Assembly: GCA_900472625.1 (NCBI GenBank)
Contig: UCIT01000049.1
Coordinates: 1 to 39,931 of the forward strand
Direction of reading: 5' to 3'
From: Hyphomicrobiales bacterium
Lineage (GTDB): Bacteria; Pseudomonadota; Alphaproteobacteria; Rhizobiales; Rhizobiaceae
Length of the DNA: 39,931 nucleotides
The translations under genes were made by a program, and so were the position numbers. A model generated the notes under the pieces. That model was not told the origin of the DNA, did no database searches, and was given only the letters and a program-made list of their open reading frames with translations. This document shows, in pieces, positions 25,244-32,360 of the stretch (position 1 is the stretch's first letter; each line of letters begins with the position of its first letter).

Positions 25244-25888
25244 TCAGAGATAGGGCGCGTCGTGAAAGGCGATTTCAAGCGCCTGCGCACGGCCGAAGAT
25301 CCCACTAAGGCGCGACCGCTCACCAGCGTCCATGCCTTCGCCGGCGGCATCCAGTTCCGCTTTCAGCCAAAGAGCCTGGGCGGCGAAATCCTCGTGCGCA
25401 TGGAGATCGACCCATTCCTTCAGAAGCGGGTCGCTCATCGGGTGCCGGGCGGCCTCTTTCGACCACGTCCAGTACATCCATTCGGCAGCGAACATCGCGG
25501 CGACGGTATCGAGATAGCCGCCGTCTTGCGAGATCGCCAGCATCCCATCGCAGAAAGCCGCAACCTCTGGAATCGCCGTATCATAGGCTGCGAGATCGAT
25601 GCCGCGCTCGGCGAATGTCTTCTCGAAATAGGCGATCTGCTGGTTGGCAAGCGCATCGAGCACGCCAATCAGCCAGCGCTTCTGGACGATCGTCTCAGCC
25701 TTGGCGGCGGCGTAGGCAAAGATGGAGATCGCTGTGTCGACGAAAGCGCCCTCGAAGACGAGGTAGCGTTCGAAGACCTGCTTCGGCAGACGGTCTGCCT
25801 TGATGTCCTGGACGAAACGATGGCCGACCATCGCCTCGAAGACGACCGCGTTCTCGCGCAGGATCTGCTCTGAAAGAGTCTCGCTCAT
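25244..25888 (-). CDS. TenA-family protein (TenA_E type)
   Basis: A 214-residue all-helical protein of the TenA/THI-4 family. Visible features are ERYLVFEGAFVDTAISIFAY, AAEWMYWTW near residues 134-141 and the C-terminal Glu205 in RAQALEIAFHD. The catalytic Cys of classical aminopyrimidine aminohydrolases would fall in the AAEW region but is replaced, placing this in the Cys-less TenA_E group. Some members of that group act on formyl-amino- or amino-hydroxymethylpyrimidine in thiamin salvage. ATG 25888 is the start, 1 bp after the BtpA-like stop. Its neighbours suggest a related amine or amide hydrolysis, but the substrate is unknown. Confidence 0.87.
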   Translation of the reverse strand: MSETLSEQILRENAVVFEAMVGHRFVQDIKADRLPKQVFERYLVFEGAFVDTAISIFAYAAAKAETIVQKRWLIGVLDALANQQIAYFEKTFAERGIDLAAYDTAIPEVAAFCDGMLAISQDGGYLDTVAAMFAAEWMYWTWSKEAARHPMSDPLLKEWVDLHAHEDFAAQALWLKAELDAAGEGMDAGERSRLSGIFGRAQALEIAFHDAPYL

Positions 25889-25889
25889 G

Positions 25890-26732
25890 TCAGGCTTCCA
25901 GACCCGGACGGGCTGCTTCGACAAAGGCCTTGACGCGGGAAAGCTCGACCGGGTTCCACCAGACGCCGCCTTCCTTGAGCGAGGACGCGACAATGACGCC
26001 GTTGGTCCGCTTCAGGATCTCGACGATGTTGTCCTTGGTGACACCCGAACCGACGAGCAGCGGCAGGTGCGTCGCCGCACCGATCGTCTCGATTTCCTCG
26101 ACGGTTGCAGAGTTACCGGTGCGCTGGCCTGTCGCAATCACCGCGTCCGCATCGAAAAAGGCGAGATCGCGGGTCAGTTCCTCGATGGTCCTGTCGGCGG
26201 TGATCGCGTGCGCGCCATGCTTCACATGGCTGTCGGCGAAGACCTTGATGTGTTCGGCGCGCAGCGCCGAGCGGTAGCGCATGGCTTCGGCCGCGCGGCC
26301 TTCCATGAACCCTTCGTTGGCGACATAGGCGTTGGCCCACTGGTTGACGCGGATGAACTTGGCACCGCCTGCCATGGCAATGGCGAAAGCCGGGATAGGC
26401 GCGTTCGCCAGCACGTTGATGCCCATCGGGATGCCGGTCGCGCGACCGATCCGATCGGTGACGACGGACATGAAGGCTGATGTCTCGGGACCGATGTCGT
26501 CCGGCTTGGAGAAGGGGATGTCTCCATGATTTTCGATGATTAGGCCGTGCAAGCCGCCCTCGATCAAGGCCTCGGCGTCGCGCATGGCCACGTCGTAGAT
26601 GGCGTCCACGCCCTCGCCGCGATAGCGAGGGGCGCCGGGAAAGGGCGAGCAATGGATCATCCCGATCAACGCCTTGTCAGTGCCGAATATTTCCCTTATG
26701 GCGCTTGAATTGTTATCCGAAATCGTCTGCAT
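25890..26732 (-). CDS. BtpA-family TIM-barrel protein
   Basis: A 280-residue protein of the BtpA/SgcQ family, predicted to be a TIM barrel. Typical segments are LIGMIHCSPFPGAPRY, GGLHGLIIENHGDIPF, ATGIPMGINVLANAP, AGGAKFIRVNQW, VKHGAHAI and LLVGSGVTKDNI. In cyanobacteria BtpA is linked to photosystem I stability, but most bacterial members sit in sugar-catabolic operons with no assigned reaction. ATG 26732 is preferred because AAAGGAA lies 5-6 bp before it; 26738 is too close to that site. It is head-to-head with the ribokinase gene, only 25 bp apart. Confidence 0.87.
   Translation of the reverse strand: MQTISDNNSSAIREIFGTDKALIGMIHCSPFPGAPRYRGEGVDAIYDVAMRDAEALIEGGLHGLIIENHGDIPFSKPDDIGPETSAFMSVVTDRIGRATGIPMGINVLANAPIPAFAIAMAGGAKFIRVNQWANAYVANEGFMEGRAAEAMRYRSALRAEHIKVFADSHVKHGAHAITADRTIEELTRDLAFFDADAVIATGQRTGNSATVEEIETIGAATHLPLLVGSGVTKDNIVEILKRTNGVIVASSLKEGGVWWNPVELSRVKAFVEAARPGLEA
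26674..26702 (+). promoter_or_regulatory. Candidate ribokinase promoter inside the BtpA-like gene
   Basis: TTGTCA (26674-26679) and TATGGC (26697-26702), with 17 bp between, point toward the ribokinase start at 26758. They lie inside the 5' coding part of the divergent BtpA-like gene, so the transcript would be antisense to that gene's beginning. There is too little intergenic DNA for a promoter elsewhere. This is a by-eye match only. Confidence 0.3.
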
Positions 26733-26757
26733 TTTCATTTCCTTTCGAAGGCGAGCC

Positions 26758-27669
26758 ATGCCTGCCAGTGTTCGTGCTTATGTCATCGGTAACGTCGCTG
26801 TCGACGAAACCATATCCGTGTCCACCATGCCGGAAGCCGGGGCTTCGATCCTAGGCCGCGAAGAAACGCGCGACCTCGGCGGCAAAGGTGCGAACCAGTC
26901 GGTGGTCATGGCGCGCACCGGCCTCCCCACCACCCTCGTCGCGGCCGTGGGCGAGGATTTCCGCGCCCAGACCATTCGCAATCAACTGGCGCCGGAACCG
27001 GTCGAGGCCAAGCTGATTGCGCTTGCCGGCCGTTCCAGCGACTTCTCCATCATCTTCACCACGCCGGATGGCGAAAACGCCATCGTCACCACAACGGATT
27101 CCGCCGGCTCGATGACGACCGACGAGGCGATCGCCGCGATCGCCTCCGCCGCAGCCGGCGATCTCATGGTGCTGCAGGGCAATCTCAGCGAAGCGACCAC
27201 CCTCGGCCTGCTGCAGGAAGCCCGTCGCCGTGGCCTCGTCACCGCCTTCAATCCCTCGCCGCTCCGGCCCTACTTCAGTCAGTTCTGGCCGCTGGTCGAT
27301 ATCGCATTTCTGAACCGGGGCGAGGCGCAAAGCCTCACCGGTTCTTCCGATACCGCAGCGACCGAGAAGCTGCTGCAATCCGGCGTCCGCCATGTCGTGC
27401 TGACGCTCGGCGGCGATGGCGCGATGCTGGCGAGCCGAGGTGCCGCCATCGCAGCGATCCCGGCTGTCGCAACCAAAGCGATCGACACGACCGGCGCCGG
27501 TGATACGTTCATGGCAGTCGCACTTGCCTCGGCCGCCCTGCGCGGCGTCGAACTCGACACCCGCGCCGTCGGCCATGCCGCTTGCGCCTCTGCGCTCACC
27601 GTCAGCCGCCGCGGCACCCGCTCGGCCTTCCCAACCAGCGAAGAACTTCAAGCGATCCTGGCCCGCTGA
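26758..27669 (+). CDS. Ribokinase-like PfkB carbohydrate kinase
   Basis: A 303-residue PfkB kinase close to ribokinase. The substrate motif is GGKGANQ at residues 41-47, and the anion-hole/catalytic motif is DTTGAGDTF at 243-251 with Asp249. It would phosphorylate a furanose hydroxyl (typically O5 of ribose) of the imported sugar. ATG 26758 is chosen over the longer frame, which would overlap BtpA. The gene is inverted relative to all its neighbours: its start is 25 bp from the BtpA-like start, and its stop is 24 bp from the GATase1-like stop. The minus-strand operon therefore probably reads through it in antisense. Confidence 0.9.
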   Translation: MPASVRAYVIGNVAVDETISVSTMPEAGASILGREETRDLGGKGANQSVVMARTGLPTTLVAAVGEDFRAQTIRNQLAPEPVEAKLIALAGRSSDFSIIFTTPDGENAIVTTTDSAGSMTTDEAIAAIASAAAGDLMVLQGNLSEATTLGLLQEARRRGLVTAFNPSPLRPYFSQFWPLVDIAFLNRGEAQSLTGSSDTAATEKLLQSGVRHVVLTLGGDGAMLASRGAAIAAIPAVATKAIDTTGAGDTFMAVALASAALRGVELDTRAVGHAACASALTVSRRGTRSAFPTSEELQAILAR

Positions 27670-27693
27670 CACGCGCCAGGATCTATGCAGTCC

Positions 27694-28464
27694 TCAGCGC
27701 TTTTCGCTCAGCCAACCCAGGATATTCTTCCACAGGCGTCCGTAGCCTTCCCATTCGCAAAATGCCGGCGATAGCCAGTGAGGGCCAATATCCGACGTCC
27801 AAGCAGCGCTGCGGCCCTTGCCGAAGCTGCCGGTGACGAGCAGCGGATGGCCACCCTGATCATCCGGTAGGCGGGCAACGACTTCGACATCGGCGCGATC
27901 GCGCACTTCGACTTCATTGACACCGAGAAGCAGCGGCCATTCTGCCGGCATACCGGCAACGGTCGGATGATCCGCCTTGACGACGACTGCCGTCGTGCCT
28001 TCTGGAATCTCGACGCGGTCGTCATAAGGCAGGCATGTGACTGGCAACACGTCCTCAACAGCCGTGCGGCGCCAGCGCGCCTTGCCGTCGATACCTTGGA
28101 AGGAGAAATAGCCGCCGACCATCAGCAGACCGCCACCTTTTTCGGTCCAGGCCTTGAGCAGCTTCAGGCGGTTCGGCACCGTCTTCGAATGCAGCCACAC
28201 AGCCGGCGGCAACAGCAGAGAATTGGCGCCGATATCTGACAGGATGATCACGTCATAGACGTCGAGGCCCTCCATCTCGAAGGGAAATTTCTCCACTGCT
28301 TCGTGGGCCGGCATGTAGGTCAGCTCGAATTCGCTGCCTTCCAGTACCTTCACGAGCGGCTCGGCGCCGAGGTGGAAGGTAACGCTGCCGAACTGGTCGA
28401 AGCCTTTGTAGTGGGTGGCGGAGCTGACCCAGCTCTCGCCGACGAGGAGGACGTTCTTGGTCAT
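27694..28464 (-). CDS. GATase1-like protein (PF07090/STM3548 type), copy B
   Basis: A 256-residue paralogue of the protein at 21806-22591. Shared blocks include LLVGESWVSSATHYKGFDQ, LSDIGANSLLLPPAVWLH, GGYFSFQGIDGKARWRR and AWTSDIGPHW; the C-terminal third is more diverged. ATG 28464 gives the same N-terminus as copy A. It is 29 bp after the phosphotriesterase-family gene in operon B. The presence of one copy in each sugar-importer operon suggests a step common to both pathways. The function is unknown. Confidence 0.85.
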   Translation of the reverse strand: MTKNVLLVGESWVSSATHYKGFDQFGSVTFHLGAEPLVKVLEGSEFELTYMPAHEAVEKFPFEMEGLDVYDVIILSDIGANSLLLPPAVWLHSKTVPNRLKLLKAWTEKGGGLLMVGGYFSFQGIDGKARWRRTAVEDVLPVTCLPYDDRVEIPEGTTAVVVKADHPTVAGMPAEWPLLLGVNEVEVRDRADVEVVARLPDDQGGHPLLVTGSFGKGRSAAWTSDIGPHWLSPAFCEWEGYGRLWKNILGWLSEKR

Positions 28465-28493
28465 GGTATTTCCATTTTCTTTGGTGTGGATGC

Positions 28494-29558
28494 TCAAGAT
28501 CTCGCCTCGAACACCGATCTCGGATTGTCGCGCATGAGGATGTCGAGCTGCGCATCACTCAAGCCGTGGCGCTTCAGGCGCGGCAGGAAGTGTTTGATGA
28601 TATAGGCGTATCCATTGCCGCCGTAGCGGGTCAGCATCATTTTCAGGAAGACATCGTGGGATAGCAGGATGCGGTCGATATGCCCCTGATCGACAAGCTT
28701 GACGATCGCGCGCGCCGCATCTTCGTCGCTCGGGCATTGCACCTGCTGATCGGCATAGAAGTAGTCCATGCCGATCATGTCGTATTCCAGGAAGGCGCCG
28801 CGCGAGGCAAGTTCGGCCTGATAGGCAAGATCGTCATGCGACGGATTCATGTGGCAGAGCACCGTGTGGCGAAGCTCGGCCCCTTCCTCTTCCGCGATAT
28901 CCAGCACCTTGTGCCCGAGCCGGAACCAGCCCGGCAGATGCACCATCAATGGCAGACCAGTGCGTACCTGCGCCCTCGCTGCCCCCCTGAGCGACTTCTC
29001 TTCCTGGTCGGTGAAATCAGACGACACGCCGATCTCGCCGATCAGTCCCACCTTGATATCGGACCCGTCGACGCCAGCCGTCGCCTCGTGCACGATCTCG
29101 TCGGCGATCTCATCGATCGTCATCCCTGTTACCTTGGCCGGATGCGACGAGCCGAGATAATAGCCGGCGCCCATGATGATGTTCAGGCCCGACCCTTGCG
29201 AAATACGCTTCAGCGCCCTCGGGTCACGACCGATCCCCTGGCAGGTCGGCTCAACCACCGTGTTGCCGCCATGAGTGGCAAAGTCCTTAAGTTCGGTGAT
29301 CGCCAGAGGCTCGTCATCAAGCGTGATGTTGTGTTTGTTGACGAACGGGTCCTGATGTAACTCGCTGAGGATCTCGATGCAGACGATGCTCTCGGCCAGA
29401 TACTGGCGTTCCGGTGTCTTCGGCGCGTGCCACCAGCAACGGCAGTCATTGAGAATGTGCTCATGCATCAGCGTAAGGCCGAGATCGGAGACGGGGATCG
29501 GCCCCGCCACCGTCATGACCTTGCCCGACCGGACATGGGCTTGAGAAAGTTCGCTCAT
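28494..29558 (-). CDS. Phosphotriesterase-family metal-dependent hydrolase
   Basis: A 354-residue amidohydrolase-superfamily protein of the phosphotriesterase/PHP group. Metal ligands are visible: His32 and His34 in LMHEHI, bridging Glu175 in IGEIG (Glu rather than carboxylated Lys), His207 in VHLPG, His236 in CHMN and Asp302 in LLSHDVF. Most bacterial relatives are lactonases, including ones acting on phosphorylated sugar lactones. Together with a sugar importer and ribokinase, hydrolysis of a phospho-furanolactone is one reasonable guess. It is 7 bp downstream of the permease gene, clearly in the same operon. Confidence 0.88.
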   Translation of the reverse strand: MSELSQAHVRSGKVMTVAGPIPVSDLGLTLMHEHILNDCRCWWHAPKTPERQYLAESIVCIEILSELHQDPFVNKHNITLDDEPLAITELKDFATHGGNTVVEPTCQGIGRDPRALKRISQGSGLNIIMGAGYYLGSSHPAKVTGMTIDEIADEIVHEATAGVDGSDIKVGLIGEIGVSSDFTDQEEKSLRGAARAQVRTGLPLMVHLPGWFRLGHKVLDIAEEEGAELRHTVLCHMNPSHDDLAYQAELASRGAFLEYDMIGMDYFYADQQVQCPSDEDAARAIVKLVDQGHIDRILLSHDVFLKMMLTRYGGNGYAYIIKHFLPRLKRHGLSDAQLDILMRDNPRSVFEARS

Positions 29559-29565
29559 GCCGGCC

Positions 29566-30567
29566 TCACTTCTTCTTTCCGCCGAAGCGGAAATTGGTGG
29601 TGAAGATCTTGGTGTTGAGCCAGATCGCCACGAGGATGATCGCGCCCGTGACGATCTGGGTGAAGAAGGGCGAGATGTGCATCAGGATCAGGCCATTGCC
29701 GATAACGGCGATGGTGAGGGTGCCGAGTACCGTGCCGAGGATGCTGCCGCGTCCCCCCATCAGCGACGTCCCGCCGAGAACCACGGCCGCGATAACCTGC
29801 AGTTCGAATCCGACCGCCGCATTGGACGATCCGGAGCCGAGGCGAGCCGCAATCAGCAGCCCGGCCAGCGCGCAGGCAATTCCCGAAACCATGTAAACCG
29901 AAGCAACGATCCACTTCGCCGGCATGCCGACGCGCCGCGCAGCTTCCAGATTGGATCCGACCGCCACGACCTGCCGACCGTATTTCGTATAGGCGATGAT
30001 CACGTAGCCAATCGCCGCGACCAGCACGGCGATGAGCGCAGGCACTGGAAGCCCGAGAAACTCGCCGCGGCCGAGCCAGAAGAAACCAGGCACGTCCTTG
30101 ATGGGGATCGAATATCCCTGGGTGAGCCACAACGCAAAACCGCGCAGGATCGAGAGGCCCGCCAGCGTGACGATGAAGGCCGGAATGCCCTGATAGGCGA
30201 CGAACCAGCCCTGCGCGATACCCATGAGCGCGCCGAAGGCGATCATGCCGATAACCACGGTTGGCCAGGGCAAACCCATCGCCAGGATGATCGCCGCCAC
30301 TGCATTGACGAGGGCCACCTGCGAACCGACGGATAGATCGATGCCACCGGTGATGATGACCAGCGTCATCGCCACCGCCACGACCAGAATAGGTGCGGCC
30401 TGCCGTACGACGTTCAGAATATTGCCCAGCGTCAGAAACGTGTCCGTGGTGACGGAGAAGAACACCAGGCAGGCGAGAAAGAATGCAGCGATCGAAAGGA
30501 CCTGCGCATGTTCGGAAAGGAAGTCAGCGACCGGAGAACCGGCGGCGCGTTCTGTATAGGCGCTCAA
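29566..30567 (-). CDS. CUT2 sugar ABC transporter permease, RbsC-like (operon B)
   Basis: A 333-residue membrane protein with the ribose-permease signatures LVIITGGIDLSVGSQVAL and VIAAVVLGGTSLMGGRG, and about eight to ten hydrophobic segments. The start appears to be TTG at 30567, overlapping the ATPase stop (TTGA), since no ATG occurs near the N-terminus. Such coupling can support a weak start codon. It is the only permease in this operon, so it presumably forms a homodimer. Confidence 0.9.
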   Translation of the reverse strand: MSAYTERAAGSPVADFLSEHAQVLSIAAFFLACLVFFSVTTDTFLTLGNILNVVRQAAPILVVAVAMTLVIITGGIDLSVGSQVALVNAVAAIILAMGLPWPTVVIGMIAFGALMGIAQGWFVAYQGIPAFIVTLAGLSILRGFALWLTQGYSIPIKDVPGFFWLGRGEFLGLPVPALIAVLVAAIGYVIIAYTKYGRQVVAVGSNLEAARRVGMPAKWIVASVYMVSGIACALAGLLIAARLGSGSSNAAVGFELQVIAAVVLGGTSLMGGRGSILGTVLGTLTIAVIGNGLILMHISPFFTQIVTGAIILVAIWLNTKIFTTNFRFGGKKK

Positions 30568-31379
30568 TGTCTGCCTCCGACGATAAGCTGCACAAGGTCC
30601 TGCAGGTCGGTCTTGCCGATATCACGTTCGGCAACCTTGGTGCCTTCGTACATCACGGCGATCCGATCGCAGGCCCGGAACAAATCCTGCAGGCGATGGG
30701 TGATGAGGATCACCGAAACACCCTTGGCCTTGACCCGGTTGATCAGGTTGAGCACCGCCTCGACCTCGGCCACGGCCAAAGCCGATGTCGGTTCGTCCAT
30801 GATAAGGACCTTGGGATTGAAGGATGCGGCACGGGCGATGGCAATCGCCTGCCGCTGGCCACCGGACAGCTTTTCCACCTTGGCGCCGAGCCGCGGAATG
30901 CGGATCTCCAGCGCGTCCAGCATGGCCCGCGCTTCCGTGACCATGCGTGGTCGGTCAAGGAACGGTCCCCTGGTCAGTTCACGGCCGAGGAAAAGATTGC
31001 CGACCACATCGACATGGTCGCAGAGGCTCAGATCCTGGAACACCATTTCGATATTGCGGTCGCGCGCATCGGCCGGACCGCTGAAACGCACGTCCTGTCC
31101 GTCGATCGAGATGGTACCGTCATCGGGGATATAGGTGCCGGAAATCACCTTGGTCAGCGTCGACTTGCCGGCAGCGTTGTCGCCGACCAAGCCCAGGCAT
31201 TCGCCCGGGAAGATATCGAGATCGACGCCGCGTAGTGCCTGATGGGAGCCAAAACTCTTTCGTATGCCCGTCAATGAAATGCGGGGCTGGCGGATGCCGC
31301 TCTCGCCGGACTGCCGGAGGGGGTTTTTACCTCCTCCGGGTCCTGAGACAGCGGTTGGGTGCTGTCCTTCAGACATCAT
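30564..31379 (-). CDS. CUT2 sugar ABC transporter ATP-binding protein, single-domain (operon B)
   Basis: A 271-residue ATPase with a slightly variant Walker A, GDNAAGKST (Ala for the usual Gly), signature LSGGQRQ, Walker B VLIMDEPTSAL and switch His in LITHR. About 30 residues precede the ATPase fold, a longer N-terminal tail than in its paralogues. Two adjacent ATGs (31379 and 31376) overlap the stop of the binding-protein gene, and no clear ribosome-binding site precedes them, implying translational coupling. Confidence 0.9.
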   Translation of the reverse strand: MMSEGQHPTAVSGPGGGKNPLRQSGESGIRQPRISLTGIRKSFGSHQALRGVDLDIFPGECLGLVGDNAAGKSTLTKVISGTYIPDDGTISIDGQDVRFSGPADARDRNIEMVFQDLSLCDHVDVVGNLFLGRELTRGPFLDRPRMVTEARAMLDALEIRIPRLGAKVEKLSGGQRQAIAIARAASFNPKVLIMDEPTSALAVAEVEAVLNLINRVKAKGVSVILITHRLQDLFRACDRIAVMYEGTKVAERDIGKTDLQDLVQLIVGGRH

Positions 31380-32323
31380 TTGAAGACGGCCCGGTAGGGT
31401 TCGACGTTGGCTTTGGTGACGATGGTGATCGGCACGGCGATCGTCTTTTCGACGCTGCCGCCATCCGAAACCTTCTTCAGCGCGTCAACTGCAGCGGCGC
31501 CCATGGCTGACGGGTCCTGCTGGATGACCGCGGTAACATACCCGGCGTCGATGCCAGCGATCGCCTGGGCCGTGAGATCCCAGCCGAAGATCTTCACGTC
31601 GGCCTGCTTGCCCTGACTTTCGACAGCGGCGATGGCACCCATGAGCGCTGGTTCGCCGGTGGCGTAAACGGCATTCATGTCAGGGTTGCCGGTGATCAGG
31701 TTTTCGGCGGCCGCCAAGGCGTTGTCCTGGATGTTCTGGCCATCGACGACGCCGGCGGTGGTGATGCCTTCAACTCCCTTGACGGTCTTTTCAAAACCTT
31801 CCTGGCGGACATTCTGAATGAAGGAGTTCAGCGCTCCGACAACGCCGTATTTCACCTTGCCGCCCATATCGCTCTTCGCGTAGTCGAGGAAGAACTTGCC
31901 GATATCGGCGCCGGCCTTGGCATTATCGACGCCGATCTGCGCCTTCTGCGGCCCTTCGGGCAGGATGGCGTCGATCGCGACGACAGGAATACCGGCGGCG
32001 GCGGCCTGCTGCACGGCCGGCATGATACCGTTGACGTCGATCGCCACAACCGCAAGGCCATCGACCTTCTGCTGGATGTAGGTCTCGATCGCGCTGTTCT
32101 GTGCGGCCGGGTCGTTGTTGGCGTTGAAGATGACGAGCTTTGCGCCGGCAGCATCAGCCGCCTTCTGGGCGCCCTCGTTCATCTGGTTGAAAAACAACGC
32201 CTGCTGGTTGATCTGGACGAGAGCGAAGGTCTTCTCAGCGGCGGAGGCACTGCCCAATGCGATACCGGCAAGCGCGGTAGCGGCAAGTGCCGTGGTCAAC
32301 ATCCTGCGTGTTAGAATAGTCAT
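31376..32323 (-). CDS. CUT2 sugar ABC transporter substrate-binding protein (operon B)
   Basis: A 315-residue RbsB-type periplasmic protein. The signal peptide (residues about 1-28, cleaved near ASA-A) is followed by KTFALVQINQQALFFNQMNE, GLAVVAIDVNGIMPAVQQAA, VVAIDAILPEG and NAVYATGEPALMGA. AGGAAGAAC precedes the ATG. Its distance from the lacI stop is 37 bp, so lacI and the transporter genes are probably one transcript. The ligand is probably a pentose or pentose derivative by family, not proven. Confidence 0.9.
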   Translation of the reverse strand: MTILTRRMLTTALAATALAGIALGSASAAEKTFALVQINQQALFFNQMNEGAQKAADAAGAKLVIFNANNDPAAQNSAIETYIQQKVDGLAVVAIDVNGIMPAVQQAAAAGIPVVAIDAILPEGPQKAQIGVDNAKAGADIGKFFLDYAKSDMGGKVKYGVVGALNSFIQNVRQEGFEKTVKGVEGITTAGVVDGQNIQDNALAAAENLITGNPDMNAVYATGEPALMGAIAAVESQGKQADVKIFGWDLTAQAIAGIDAGYVTAVIQQDPSAMGAAAVDALKKVSDGGSVEKTIAVPITIVTKANVEPYRAVFK

Positions 32324-32360
32324 TTGTTCTTCCTCTGGTTTGGTTCATCTTCGTTGCTTT

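Noticed and set aside
26758..26860. TCGACA/ATAAGC pair inside the ribokinase gene as a BtpA promoter
   Set aside because: Spacing is 17 bp, but both boxes match poorly; too weak to list, though it means an internal BtpA promoter cannot be excluded.
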